Program-made: the position numbers and the translations under genes | Notes under the pieces: model-generated | Told to the model about the DNA's origin: nothing | The model's input: only the letters and a program-made list of their open reading frames with translations | Databases searched by the model: none | Source of the DNA: Cycas panzhihuaensis | Lineage: Eukaryota > Cycadophyta | Length of the DNA: 64,000 nt | Direction of reading: 5' to 3' | NCBI GenBank assembly: GCA_023213395.1 | Contig: CM041465.1 | Coordinates: forward strand, 146,451,741-146,515,740 | Part shown: piece by piece, positions 1-12,870 of the stretch | How the letters are laid out: every line of letters starts with the position of its first letter | Numbering within the stretch: the stretch's first letter is position 1

Positions 1-730
1 CAATTTTGAGAGTTTTTTATTATATAAAGCTTGTTTATTGTTTTCAATATATTTTAGTATCCTCATTTCATTTTCAAGTGCATTGAAGATTGAAAAATCT
101 AGTTGAAAGAAGGTTTTTTAGCTCTAGACTTTTTTAAAAAATTAACATGTTATCAATCTTTGTAGCTAATTTTTAATTTCATCAAAGGAGACTTTATTTA
201 TTTTTCATTAAAAATTAATTATTAGTTATAGAATCTATGTTTTAAAGTTGTAAGGTATATTTTTAACTATTTACAGGTGGCAAAATTTAGCTAAAACCAT
301 TTTAAAAAAAGGCTATTCAACCCTACAATAAGTAGAAAATAAAAGTTATTTATTTTTATTAAAAATTTATAGGGAGGGATTCCCAAATAAGAGGAATATT
401 TTTGTCTTCTTCACCATCTTCAAATTTTGCTTCAATTAGCTTCAAAATATAGAAGTTCATTTAGCCCTAATTTGATTATTTTTTTGAGAAATTTTCTCAA
501 AACACTTAATGCATGTTAGAATTTCTTAAGGGATTTAGTAGATATAGCCTCAGGGAATCTAATAAATTAAGTTTCATCAAATTTGATGCACTAGAGAGAG
601 AGATTTCTTCAAAATACTAATTTTTGCCTTAGAAAGTCTCATAGAAGTTTTAACAAGTTTCAAGCTATTTCTGCTCATTTTTAAAAGTTTTGCCAAAAGA
701 CTTTTTGACTCACCATAATAAAATCTATCA
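1..730. other. AT-rich sequence, nothing recognised
   Basis: This stretch is strongly AT-rich with many short homopolymer runs. I see no coding frame, RNA gene or LTR end. It precedes the point (about 730) where similarity between element A and element B becomes recognisable. It may be more of A's leader, A's missing 5' LTR, or the sequence into which A inserted. Confidence 0.4.
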
Positions 731-1889
731 TTTAGGAGAGTGAAATTTTAAGTTAAAATGTTTCAACTATTATGTATGATTGTGTGACCATACAAAATTT
801 TTTTATAGAAGGTTTATATTTCTTTTGCTTTGTTTGATACTTTCTCTTTTGGTTAAAATTCAAGTTTAAAGGAAAATTTTCAAGTTTTCTTGCTTTTTCC
901 CTTCTCTTACTAAAAGAAAAAGGAAGGGAATTTTTTTAAATTGTTTAAAAAAGTAAAAGCAAAAAAGTAAAACTCAATGTAATAGTAAAACACCTAGATT
1001 GTAGCAAAATTTGGTATTTATACTTAGTATTTTTACATGATTATTTATTTGCATGCATATAGCTAAGTAAAAGTAACATAAAAGAGACATAAAAAAGAAC
1101 ATAAATACATTAACAACTCATTTTAGTTTTTAGTAGTATAAACACAAATATATTTATATATTTCCTAAAATAAACCCATTATATTTTATTATTCTGCCAT
1201 CTTGAGTCTATTTGCACACTTGTCAAGGTTGAGATACCTTAGTTAGATGAATGCCAGGGCCTAAGGAAGATATAAGTTTCAAGGTAGGTTTAGACTCAAC
1301 TAAAATATTGGTGGAGAAATAGGTTAGCCATATCTATAAACTCATTTCAAGGATTATCATGATAATTAATTAGGAGAACTAAAACCTTAATGTAAGATTG
1401 AAATCAACTTAGTCCAATATCCATCATAGCTATGGGATATACACATACCATTTGACTCTTCAAAGAAGGTATATAGCTGCTCGGTAGTGAACTGGATGAG
1501 GACTAGAGTACCTGGGCTCTATTGTGACTTGTCTTTTATCACCAAGCATAAGTGTAAGTATCATAAGTGAAGGCATTAATCATGTACTAGAAGCCTTAGA
1601 TATTGAATTAATACCTCACCTACATTTAGATATAAGTTAGAGGTTAATGGCATGACATATCACCACTATTTGCTAGCTCTACGTTAGGCCACATTCTTGC
1701 ATGATTACTTATACTTATTCTTCATAGTTATTGGAAAACACTTGATCATTATTTGCCTCTTTATCATAGTATTTATTTCTACATGCCTACTACACTAGGT
1801 ATATTAGCCACATATGTCAGTGGAGCATACTTTTATCATCTATTCTATTTTATCATCATCACCATATCATCACAATTTAAGTAGAACGT
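730..1889 (+). other. Long non-coding leader of element A
   Basis: About 1.1 kb upstream of gag has no usable frame but is shared with the leader of element B, and from about 1190 also with element C. Landmarks present in all three include the phrase gttgagataccttagttag, a block around 'ctattgtgactt...tttatcaccaag' and 'agttagaggtta'. Such a leader would hold the packaging and dimerisation signals of the transcript; this role is inferred from family organisation. No clear primer-binding site was found; tggtat at 1010-1015 is too short to count. Confidence 0.6.
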
Positions 1890-3060
1890 CAATTGCATAT
1901 TAAAAGGTAAAAATAAATGGGATTTATAGTACACTCAAGTTAAAAATGCTATAAAGTATGAAGGCCTTTATAGAGTCTACTTACAACCTACACTAATCAT
2001 ACTTGTAACAACTATAACACTTGCTTCTAGTGGAACTACTCCAACAACTCCTACAGATGCCACAACCAAACTATAATGGGACATAGATAACAAAAAGATT
2101 TATGCAGGAATTCTGTTAGTTATTGATCACTCCTTACACAATTTAATTGATGAAGAACAATATGATATAGCCTGAAAGGTCCTCGAAGTTCTTAAGAAGA
2201 ACTTTAATACTAAGTCAGACCTAGAAATTGTTCATCTTATACTAAAAATAAACAAACTAAAAATGCAGAAGGGACAAGCTCATGAGACAATAAATCTCTT
2301 TTAACTAATAAAATAAGTAATTGATAAAAATTTAAGACTCAATACATTACTTGGGCATTCTTGATCTAATCATGTCTATATGTTTCTAATTATAAAAACT
2401 TACTTGAAAGTCTTCAATCTAGTAGAACATTGAAGACACTTAACTTCAAAGCACTTGTTAAGAAGTTTATAGAATTTAACAAGATGTTTGATACTAACTT
2501 TGTAACCTCTAACTCTCTTCCAAATGCAACCTTTGAGGTAGAAGAAGAAGCTTTCTACATAAAGAATCAAGGTCTCTCTCATGGTGAAGTGAACAACTGA
2601 GTAAGAGAAAGAGAAAGAGGAAGAAACAAGGAAAATTACCCAAAAGGTTAACCAAAACCTTAGTCATAGTCTTGATAGTCTTAATGCTAAGGGCCATCTC
2701 AATAATAAACAAGACAGTTAGGCCAAACTAGTACCCCTTTAGGGACTGGCAATCAAAGCATTATATGTGAATGATGTAACTATAAAGGACACTTTACAAA
2801 AGACTGTAGAATTACCACTTATAATTTGGCTTAGTTCTAATCAAAACATGAAGCTTGCAATATTGAAGAAACTTATGAAGAATTATTTAGTGGTACAAGT
2901 TTTGCACAAGCTTAGTTTTAAAGAATTAGGGGATCTTTAGTATTAAATACTAATGACCAACCACAAAGATACTTTAAAGATCAATGTGGATATGTCACTT
3001 ATGAATTATTTTCACTAATGCCAACTCTCCTTAGAATTATAAATAGTGTTGCTTCAATCG
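1890..3060 (+). pseudogene. Gag remnant, element A
   Basis: This is the remains of the Copia gag protein, which packages the element RNA in virus-like particles. The N-terminal segment reads ILKGKNKWDL and then NAIKYEGL, matching the same position in element C (14850). Near 2400 is the conserved SLQSSRTLKTLNFKALVKKF segment. A CCHC zinc knuckle is visible at 2766-2807 (C-x2-C-x4-H-x4-C, ending TKDC) with one in-frame TGA between the first two cysteines. Several TAA/TAG stops and frame changes break the frame. Confidence 0.75.
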
Positions 3061-6000
3061 ATGGATAATGGATCATGGACATAGGAGCAACTCGACATAT
3101 AACATACAATTGCAATCTATATCAAACATTTAACTTAAATACTTAAGGAGTTATTCACATGGATGATGAATCACAATAAATTATTGAAGGAATTAGTAAC
3201 ATTCACTTGAAACTCCCAGGCTTAAGAGATTTTACATTACTTATTGTCCTATACATACCTAATCTCAAATAAAACTTACTCTTTTTATCCATACTTATCT
3301 CCTATGGATTTAATTGGAGTGTAACCATAAATGACCAAACTCTCTATGTCATTCACCTTTCATCTAATTGAGTGGTCTTAACTGGACATCTCACTAGCAA
3401 ACTCTTTTGATTAAATAACTCTCTATCTTTTGAGGCCCATTATGCCTAAAACCCTTGTGCTGATGAAGAATTTACATTTAATACCATTTTGACCCATCCA
3501 AGGTTGTCATTTGAATCTCTTTAGTATGCTCACATTCACATCAAGGGACTTAGAGATCTTTGTAACACTCTTCTAGGTCTTCTAAAGTTCTCCTCCAAGC
3601 CCTTTAAATGTGAAGCTTATATCATTGCTAAATCTCATCGATAACCATTTCCCAAAAGTTAATGGAAATTAAACCATCACATATAACTAGTACACTCTAA
3701 TATATATGGGCAAATGCCCATTCCTTCACTGAAGTGTAAGTTATATTATATCTCTTTCATTGATAATTTCACTAGAAAAGTATGGGTAGATTTTCTGGCT
3801 AAGAAATATGAAGCCTTCAACATATTCAAATAATTCAAAGCCCATACTAAAACGAATTAGGTTATCAACTCAAATATCTTTGAACTAATAATAGTGATAA
3901 ATAAACCTTGCATAAGTTTGAAAGCTATCTTTGAGATAATGGCATTAAATATTAAACAACAGCAGTAGGTACCCCATAACAAAATAGAGTTACTGAGAAC
4001 ATTAATAGTACAACCATAAATATGGATCAAGTTATGTTGGTATATAAAAACATACTTACCTACCCATGGGCTGAAGCTATTTGGATAGTTGTTTATTGTA
4101 TCAACGTTGTTAGCCTATCAAAGGAAGGACAATAACCTAATAAAAAGTAATCATGACAGGCTCCTACTGCTTACTATTTTAAAATTTTTATCTCTATATG
4201 CTATGCCCACATTCTAAATATAGATAGAAATAAACTCTAGTTAAGGCCACTTAAAGGCATCTTTGTCAGATTCTCTATGGACAAAAAAGGTTATAAGATC
4301 TTTATATCTTTACAACGAAAAATTATCATTACTAGAGATGTTATTTTTACAGAGACAGAGGATCAATTGTTTAGACTAGACTCTAAAACACCTTCATGCT
4401 ACTATAATGAGTTACTAAGTATGATATTTAGATTCTAAAATTTAGAGGGAGGGGGTAGGGAGAGGGACATGCATAAATTACTCTAAATATTGAAAGCTAA
4501 TAATAGAGCCTCGAAGGATATAAGTTATGACTCCAAACTGACGAGTATACATCCAGCACTGCCCTTTGAGAAAAATAAAGTTAATAAAGGCAAAGCCATT
4601 ATAGAAGAATTATCCTCTCCACCTTCAGTTAACAAATACAATCAGTGGTAGAAGGATCATCTTCCTTAGATACACCAATATCCTCCTCACCAAATGATCA
4701 TTTTAATGAATAATATGAGAACCAAGAGGTTGAGAAAATAAGGATCTCATTCCTAACTTGAGGATCTTGTAAAGCTTACTAGCTCAACAAGGACATACAA
4801 CCAGATGAGGTAGGCAAAACTGACACTTGAAGTACCCATAGTGCAAGGATGTAGGAATCATTATATACTAAGCTTAAACTGGTAGAACTGTATATTACTC
4901 TTAATAATGAGCCCCCCTCATATGAGGAAGCCATAAAACATATAGTTTAGAGAAATGCAATAAACAAAGAATACTAACCTCTCATAAAAAATGGTAAATG
5001 GGAGTTTGTTGATCTACCATTTGGTAAAAAGGTAGTTTAAAATAAATGGATGTTCAAAAATAAATATAGATCAGATAACTCCTTGGGAAAACACAAGGCA
5101 GGGTTGATAGTAAAAGGGTTCACACAAAGGGAAGGTATAAATAATTAGTCTTTACACGTATAACCAAGTAGCCTACAATTAGAACTCTTGTGGCCTTGGC
5201 CGCTTAATAAGGTTAGAAAATCCACTAACTTGATATTAAGACCATGTTTCCTAATGGGGATCTTGAAGAAGGAATTTATATAGCTCAGCCAAAAGGACAC
5301 GACACTGAAGGTCAAGAACATAAGGTTTGTACACTCATAAAGTCTTTGTACATATTTAAATAAGCCCCTCATGCTTGGTTTTTTAAGTTGTCTAAAAGAA
5401 TGAGGTAATTTAGATATGAGGTTTCTAACTACTAAGATACTAATGTAACACAATTCATCAAGTGCTAAAAGGACAAAGTCACTTATCTCATAATCTTTAT
5501 AGATGATATGCTAGTAACAGGTAATAGTGGAAAGCTAATGAGCCAACTGAAATAGGACCTTAGAAAAATGTTTAAATTGTTTAACCTTAGATTGATCAAA
5601 TATTATTTAGAAATTGAAGTAACACAAAAGAATAAAAAAGTTTTTCTCTCCTAAGAAAAATATATAAACAATATTCTAACCAAGTTTTAATTAAAAGATA
5701 CTCAACTAGTGGTTGCACCTATGGACCCTAATGTCAAACTCTTAGCTGATGGTAATAATAGGGAGGTAGATATAACACTCTATAAGTAACTTATAGGTAG
5801 TCTCATCTACACTACTAATACAAGGCCAAATATTATACACTATGTCGATATTCTTGTATAATTCATGACAAATCCTAAGCATAATCATTGGTAAGTTGTA
5901 GTTTGAGTATTAAGATACCTAAAGATGAGAAGCAAATTTTGTTTGTTGTATGAATCTAATAATAAATTTAAGATTTCTGCATACATAAACTTAGACTTTG

Positions 6001-6440
6001 AACAAGATAAATATACAAGAAGATCTATATTTGGGTATATAACATTTCTTGGAATAACATCAATATCATGGAGATTCAGATAGCAAAAGATAGTTGTTAA
6101 TTCAACTACGAGAGCTGAATACATTACTATTTCTGAGACCAACAAGGAGGTGATATGGCTTAGAAAATTATTGGAAACATTGAATATCACTTAAACAAAT
6201 CCTACTAGCCTTTGTGTGGATAATCAATCAATAATCCACATGGTAAAAAATCTTATATTTCACAATCATACCAAACACATAAGTACGAAAGTCCATAAGA
6301 TAAGAGAACTAGTTCATGATGGCACAATTCAATTATAGTACTATCCTATAGTAAATCAAGTGGCTAATATCTTCACTAAATTATTGTAAAAGGTAAAGTA
6401 TGAATAGTTTTGAAGGCAGCTCCATATTAGGGCCTCTATC
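3061..6440 (+). pseudogene. Pol remnant (PR-IN-RT-RH), element A
   Basis: The protease active-site region reads WIMDIGATRHIT near 3070, where the family has D-T/S-G. The integrase zinc-binding region follows (LRDLCNTLLGLLKFSSKPFK and CEAYIIAK, 3549-3635). The integrase core near 3970 has P*QNRVTENIN in place of the usual PQQNGVVER. RT begins near 4975 (KNGKWEFVDLPFGKKVV). The RT catalytic box is FIDDM near 5496-5510, so both aspartates survive. RNase H and tail continue to about 6420 (KVHKIRELVHDGTIQL). Stops mostly replace Gln codons, and the frame shifts in RT. Confidence 0.8.
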
Positions 6441-6880
6441 TTTAATTAATAAATAGAGATAATAACATAATCATCATACTCTATTCTATTCATAAAAATA
6501 CCTTATGGGTGTGGAAGAATAAGAATAAGTCTCTACTCTATTCTATTTGTAAAAATCCTATGCAGGCACAGAAGGATAAGGGTTATACTAGTTTTAGAAA
6601 ATCAGAACTTGTAAAAACTAGAAAGGGCATGGGGGATGACCAAATGGTATATGGAGACTCAACTAATTAAGCTGCACATTTAAGCTACTTGGCTATCAGA
6701 CTATATGAAGATCTACTTTAGCCATTTTGATTTATAAAAGAGGCTATAAATTTTAGAAAGACTATAGATTTTTATTCTCTATAAGGCTTTCCTCACAAAA
6801 GTGTCATTTAGAATTTTAATATAATAATAAGACTTAAATAAAAATCTCATAAAATAGATTTTATCATAATGACCTTCCAC

Positions 6881-6895
6881 CATTAAGGGGGGGAT
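6881..6895 (+). other. Polypurine tract, element A
   Basis: The sequence cattaagggggggat directly precedes the TGAAA start of the 3' LTR. Elements B and C have the same tract at the same place. In LTR retrotransposons this purine run primes plus-strand DNA synthesis. Confidence 0.8.
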
Positions 6896-7211
6896 TGAAA
6901 GAGGCTAATGTATTAAGATCATTTATGTAGATTAATTAAGTGACCTTAGGATATATTGTTAGCATTAGTCTCTTAGTAAAATATGATTTATGTATATTTA
7001 AATATAATTTCAGGTTCATATCATTAGGCGAGAAAATTCTAATCCTAATGCTCACCTTCAATAATAAAAGGTAAAATCTCATGGAAGGAGTGATCATTAT
7101 TCATTCTCACCTTCAAGCTTTACTCTTATATCTTATTTTTCTCTCTTTTTTATTCTCCATTTCCATTGTGTATATGTAGGTGATTTATTCTCTAGATCTA
7201 TTCTTTCTTCA
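6896..7211 (+). repeat. 3' LTR of element A (316 bp)
   Basis: The LTR starts TGAAAGAGG right after the polypurine tract and ends ...tctattctttcttca. It aligns along its whole length with the LTR of element B (313 bp) and more loosely with that of C (283 bp). Similarity among the three stops at the TTCA/TTTCA end, which fixes the boundary. The sequence after the end differs in each copy, as expected for independent insertions. Confidence 0.8.
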
Positions 7212-7714
7212 ATTAGGATAATCAAACTAATTAAGGACCAATAGAACAAGTTTACAAATATGTATGAAATAAAGAGTGTGATAAAACCTTGAAACCAATA
7301 ATTCAATAGTGAGATATATTAATATATTAAAAAAATTATAAATAGAATAAATAAACTAGGGATATAACATCATTGAATATGTATTAGATAACCCTTCATT
7401 ATCAATAGAACTCGACTACTAGCATGTGATCAAGGGACTTGGTGGTTAGTACTAGCTATTAACTTTTTGGTATGGGATCCTTATGTCTACCAATAAAATT
7501 AGAGGCCAATTATCTCACTAATGGTATTATATATAAGGGGTCATTCTTGTCTATTTAAAGCTTACTGATTGTAAAAGGATGATTATTTTATATTAAGAAC
7601 TCTTGTAAGATCGTATTTTAGTATATCTTTTGGTAATATTTTGGTGTCCTTTCATGACCATAATTTATAATCTATCTCATTTATTAATAAAGATTTTTTG
7701 ATTTACTACTTTAT
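7212..7714. other. Spacer between convergent elements A and B
   Basis: These 503 bases separate the two convergent 3' LTRs and are not shared by A and B. No coding frame is visible. The stretch 7470-7700 contains tatatataagggg and a later aataaag, which resembles the TATA-to-polyadenylation layout of a plant LTR, but I have no partner copy to confirm this. Confidence 0.4.
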
Positions 7715-8027
7715 TGAAGGAAGGATAGATCTAGGGAATAAATCATTCACATGTACACAATGGCAATAGAGAATGAAGAAGAGTTGAAAACAATATATGA
7801 GAGCAAAGCTTAGAGGTGAGAATGAATTATGACTTCCTCCTTGAGATGTCATATTTTATTATTGTAGATGAGCATTAGGATTGTAATTTTTCCACCTAAT
7901 GACATAAACCTAAAATTATATTTAAATGCACATAAAGTATATTTCACTAAGAGATTAATGCTAACAATATATCCTAAGGCCACTTAATTAATCTACATAA
8001 ATAACCTTAATACATTGACCTCTTTCA
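7715..8027 (-). repeat. 3' LTR of element B (313 bp)
   Basis: On the minus strand it runs from TGAAAGAGG (8027) to CCTTCCTTCA (7715). It is nearly the same length as the LTR of A and close to it in sequence, including the central phrase aggatatattgttagcatta. Confidence 0.8.
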
Positions 8028-8042
8028 ATCCCCCCCTTAATG
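8028..8042 (-). other. Polypurine tract, element B
   Basis: On the minus strand cattaagggggggat lies immediately before the LTR start at 8027, identical to the tract of element A. Confidence 0.8.
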
Positions 8043-8489
8043 GTGAAAGGTCATTTTAAGAAAATTTATTCTATGAAGTCTTCATTTGAGCCTCGTTATT
8101 ATATTGAAATTCTAAATGACACTTTTGTGGGAAAACCCTCATGGAAAATAAAAACCTATAGACTTTTTAAGATCTGTTGCCCTTTCTATAAATTAAAATG
8201 ACTAAGGTGGCTTTTGATATTGCCTGATAGTCAAGCAATTAAAATATGTACCTTGATCTACCAAGTCTCCATATACCATTTGGTCATCTTCTATACCCTT
8301 TGGGGTTTTTATAAGTTTTGATTTTCTAAAACTAGTATAACTTTTATCCTTTTGTGCCTACGTGGAGTTTTCACAAATACGATAAAGCAAAGACTTTTAT
8401 TTTTCTGTACCCACAAGGGGTTTTCATGAATATAATAGAGTATGATGATCCTATTGGCATCTTCTTTGATTAATTAAAAATGGAGGCCC

Positions 8490-11400
8490 TTAGGATAAGC
8501 TACCTTTGGAATTATTTAAACTTCACCCTTTGTAGTAGTTTGGAGAAGATATTGGCCATTTGATCTACTCTGAGGCAATATTCTAGTTGAATTATATTGT
8601 CATGAACTAGTTTTTTAATCATGTGGGTTTTTGTACTTATTTATTTGGAACAATCATGAAATACAAGTTTTTTTGCCATATGAATTATTGATTGATTATC
8701 TACACGAAGGCTGATAGGATTTGTTTAGGTGATATTCAATGTTTCTAATAAATTTTTAGGCCATGCCACCTCCTTGCTAGTCTCAGAAGTAGAAATGTAT
8801 TCAACTTCGATAGTTGAATCAGTAACTATCTTCTGATATCTAGATCTCTATGATATTGGTGTTATTCCAAGAAATGTTACATACCCAAATGTAGATATTC
8901 TTGTATCTTTATCTCTTGTAAAGTCTAAGTTTATATATATATAACTTAATGTTTTTATTAAGTTTATATAACTGACCAAATTTTCTAGTTATTTTTATAT
9001 ATTTTAACACTCGAAGTGTAGCCTACCAATGATTCTCCTTAGGATTTATCATGAATTGTATAAGAAAACTGAAAGAGTATGCAAATCTAGCCCTGTATTA
9101 GTAGTGTAAATAAGACTACCTACAAGTTTTCTATAGAGTGTTATGTTTACCTCTCTAGTGTTACCATCAACTGAGAGTTTGGTATTAGGGTCCATAGATA
9201 TAGCCATTGGTTAAGCATCTTCAAACTAAAACTTAGTTACAAGATCATTGATATATTTTTCTTAGGAGAAAAAAAATTTCTATTCTTTTGTGTTACTTCA
9301 ATTCTCAAGCAATATTTCATTAATCCAAGATCAAGCAATTTTAAACATTTTTCTAAAGTCCTTTTTCAATTAGCTTATTGCATGTTCATTATTACTCATT
9401 ACTAGTATGTCATCCATAAAGATTATAAGATAAGTGACTTTATTTTTTTGCCATTTGATGAACAATGTTGTATTAATATCTTGGTAGTTACAAACCTCGT
9501 ATTCAAGTTGCCTCATTCTTTTAGACAACCTAGAAAACCAAGTACTAGGGGCTTATTTAAGGCTATACAAGGACTTTCTAAGTCTATAAACTATATGCTT
9601 TTGACCTTTGATCTTGTATCCTTTTAGTTAATCCATGTAAATTTCTTCTTTAAGATCCCCATTAAGAAATATAGTCTTAATATTAAGATAGTGGATTTTT
9701 TAGCCTTATTGAGAAGCCAAGGCCATAAGAGTTCTAATTGTAGACTACTTGGTTGAAGGTGCAAAGGCTTTAATGTATTTGATGCCTTCCCTTTATATGA
9801 ATCCTTTAGCTACCAACCTCACTTTATGTTTTTCAAGGGTATCGTTAGATCTATATTTATTTTTGAACATCCATTTATTTGAAACTACCTTTTTACTAAG
9901 TGGTAGATTAATGAGCTGCTATGTACTATTTTTTATGAGAGATTGCTATTCTTTATTTATTACATTTCTTCAAACTATATGTTTCACAGCTTCCTGCTAT
10001 GAGAGAGGATCTTCATTAAGAGTAAGATGCAATTCTACTAGTTCAAGCTCAATATATAATGATTCTTACATCCTTGCTCTATAGGTACTTCGAGTGTCAA
10101 TTTTATCCACCTTATCTGATTATATATCCTTATTGAGTTGATATGCTTTACGAGATGCTTAAGTTAGGAATGAGGTCCTCATTTCCTCAACTTCTTGGTT
10201 CTTATCTTATTCATTAAAATGATCATTTTATGAGAAGGATGTTGATGCATCTGGGGAAGATGGTCCTTCTACCATTATTTTACCTTTATCAACTGAAGAT
10301 GGAGAGGATGATTCTTTTATAATGACTTTACCTTTGTCAATTATGCTATCTTTAAAGGATGGTATTGGATGTACATTTATCAGTTTAGAATCACAACTTA
10401 TATCCTCCAAGGCTCTATTATCATCTTCTAATATTTGGAGTAATTTATATGTGTCCCCCTCCCTCCCAAATTTTAGAATCTGAACATCATACTTGATAAC
10501 ATCATTGTAGAAGTGTGAAGGTGTTTTAGAGTCTAGTCTAAGTAACTAATCCTCTATATTTTCTAAAACAACATCTCTAGTAATGATGATTTTTTATTGT
10601 GAAAGTATAAAGACTTTATACCCTTTCTTATCCATAGGGTATCTAGCAAAGATGCCTTTAAGTGCCCTAGGTTGGAGTTTATTTTGATCTACATCTAGAA
10701 TCTGGGTATAACATGTAGAGATAAAAATTTTACAGTGAACAATAAGAGCTTATCCTAACAGCTTTTCGTTGGGTGATTATCCTTATTTTCATGGGCTAAT
10801 AACATTGATGTAATAAACAACTGTCTAGATGCCTTTGGCCCATAGGTAGGTAGGTATATTTTTATATGCCAAAATAGCTCGAGTCATGTTCATGATTATC
10901 TTGTTCATATTCTTGGTAACTCTATTTTGATGTGGGGTACTTGCTACTATTGTTTGATTTCTGATGCCATTATCTCGAAGGTATCTTTCAAACTTATGTT
11001 AGGTATATTCATCACCACTATTAGTTCAAAGATATTTGAGTTGATAACCTAACTCTTTTTCAGTGTAGGCTTTAAATTCTTTAAATACATAGAAAGCTTC
11101 ATCTTTCTTGTGTAGAAAAGCTACCCATACTTTTCTAGTGAAAGCATTAATGAAAGAGATGTTATATAATTTTCCCTTTAGTAAAGGAATGGGCATTAGT
11201 CTGCATATATCATAGTGTACCTATTGTAATAGATGGCTTAATTTCCACTAATTTGACAATGATACAAGCTTCACATTTAAAGGGCTTAGAGGAGAACTTT
11301 AAAAGACTTGGAAGAGTGTTACAAAAATCTCTAAGTCTATCAATATGAACATGGCCCATACGATCATGCCAAATAGATTCTAGCGAGAATATTTGATGGG

Positions 11401-11860
11401 TCAAGATGGTGTTAAATACAAATTCTTCATTGGCATAAGGGCTTTAGGCACAATGGACTTTAGAATATGGAGAGTCATTCAGTCAAAAAAGTTGCTAATG
11501 AGATGTCTAGTTAAGACTACTTAATCAGTTAGAGAGTGAATGACCTAGAGTCTGGTCATTTATGGTTACACTTAGATTAAATCCACGAGAGATAAGTATG
11601 AATAAAGAGAGTAGATTTTGTTTAATATTAGATATGTATAGGACATCAAGTCATGTAAAATCTATTAAGGCTAGAAGTTTTAGACGAATGTTACCAATTC
11701 CTTCAATAAGTTATTATGATTTATTAGCCATGTGAATAACTCGAATATTTCAGTCAAATTATTTAATATAGACTCTAATTTCACATCATATGGTGAGTTA
11801 CTCTTGTGTTTATGATCCACTATCCATCAATTGAAGCAATACTATTTATAATTCTAATAG
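8490..11860 (-). pseudogene. Pol remnant (PR-IN-RT-RH), element B
   Basis: Read on the minus strand, the protease region near 11826 is WIINTRVTHHM, with the catalytic D and G of D-T-G both replaced. The integrase zinc-binding region is well kept at 11210-11404 (WHDRMGHVHIDRLRDF, then SKPFKCEACI). RT and RNase H follow down to about 8500. A serine/proline-rich linker between integrase and RT is open at 10228-10410. Several frames are used, so frameshifts have occurred, and stops mostly fall at Gln positions. The copy is defunct. Confidence 0.75.
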
Positions 11861-12870
11861 GGCTTAGCATTGGTGAAGGGAATTCATAAGTAATATATCT
11901 ACATCGAGCTTCAAAGTATCTCTATGGTTGGTTAATGACATTTGATATTAAAGATCCCTCAATTCATTAAACTTATATAAAGCTTACACTACTAAATGAT
12001 TCTTCACAAGTTTTTTTAACATTGTGAGCTTCATGTTTTGGTTAGAACTTGGCCAACTTATAAGTTGTAGTTCTATAGTCTTTTACAAAGTTTCCTTTAC
12101 AGTTATACTAATCACACATAATAGTTTGATTGATAGTCCATGAAGGGGTACTAGTTTAGCCTGACTATCTTACTTTTTATTGAGATGGCCCTTAGAATTA
12201 AGATTATTGAGGCCATGACTGAGGATTTAGTTAACCTTGTGGATAATTTCCCATGTTTCTTCCTCTTCTTCTTACTTAGTTGTTTCCTTTACTACGAGAG
12301 GGATCTTGATTCTTTGTATAGCAAGCTTCTTCTTCCACCTCAAAGGCTATATCAAGAAGAGAGTTAGAGGCTAAAAAGTTAACTACAAAGTTGGTATCAA
12401 TGGTCTTGTCAAATTCTATGAACTTCTTAGCAAGTGCTTTAAAGTTGAGTGTCTTCAATATTCTACTAGATTGAAGACTTCTAAGCAATTTTTTATAATT
12501 AGTGAAATATAGATAAATTCTAAGTCTGATTTGATATCAAAGTTCATTTTTAGAATTTTAAGGACCTTCTAGGCTGTATCATGTTGCTATTCATTAATCA
12601 AGTTATGTAAGGAGTGATCAATAACCAATAGAATTTTAACATGAATCTTTTCATCATCTATCTCCCATTATAGTTTGACTGCGACATCTGTAGGAGCTAT
12701 TGGAATGTTTCCACCAGAAGAAGGTATTGTAGATGTTGCATGTATGATGGGTATAGGATACAAGTGGGCTCTCTAAAGGCCTTCATACTTTATAATATAT
12801 TTAACTCCAATGTACCACAAATCCTAATTTTTTTTACCTTTCAATATATAATTAACATTCTACTTGAATT
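11861..12870 (-). pseudogene. Gag remnant, element B
   Basis: The best-kept piece is at 12276-12488 on the minus strand, with LRSLQSSRILKTLNFKALAK followed by an acidic stretch (FEVEEE). This matches gag of element A near 2400 and element C near 15370. The N-terminal part extends to about 12860 (YEGL motif near 12780). A zinc-knuckle region lies near 12100 but is eroded. Confidence 0.7.

Larger units (their letters stand above)
730..7211 (+). mobile_element. Copia LTR retrotransposon A (decayed, no 5' LTR seen)
   Basis: This is a Ty1/copia element read left to right: long non-coding leader, gag, protease, integrase, RT, RNase H, polypurine tract and 3' LTR. The gene order with integrase before RT defines Copia. 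Element B (minus strand, 7715-13872) and element C (plus, 13873-20095) are two further copies of the same family and align with it throughout. Every coding domain carries premature stops and frameshifts, so it cannot transpose on its own. I found no matching 5' LTR between 1 and 1900, so the left boundary is only where A-B similarity starts (motif atttaggagagtg near 732, matched on the minus strand near 13870). Confidence 0.85.

Noticed and set aside
9749-10084. Plus-strand open frame of 111 codons
   Set aside because: It lies antisense over the RT and integrase-RT linker of element B, which is read on the minus strand.
12185-12367. Plus-strand open frame, and the similar minus-strand frame at 2509-2712
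   Set aside because: Both are antisense shadows of the same gag segment in elements B and A.
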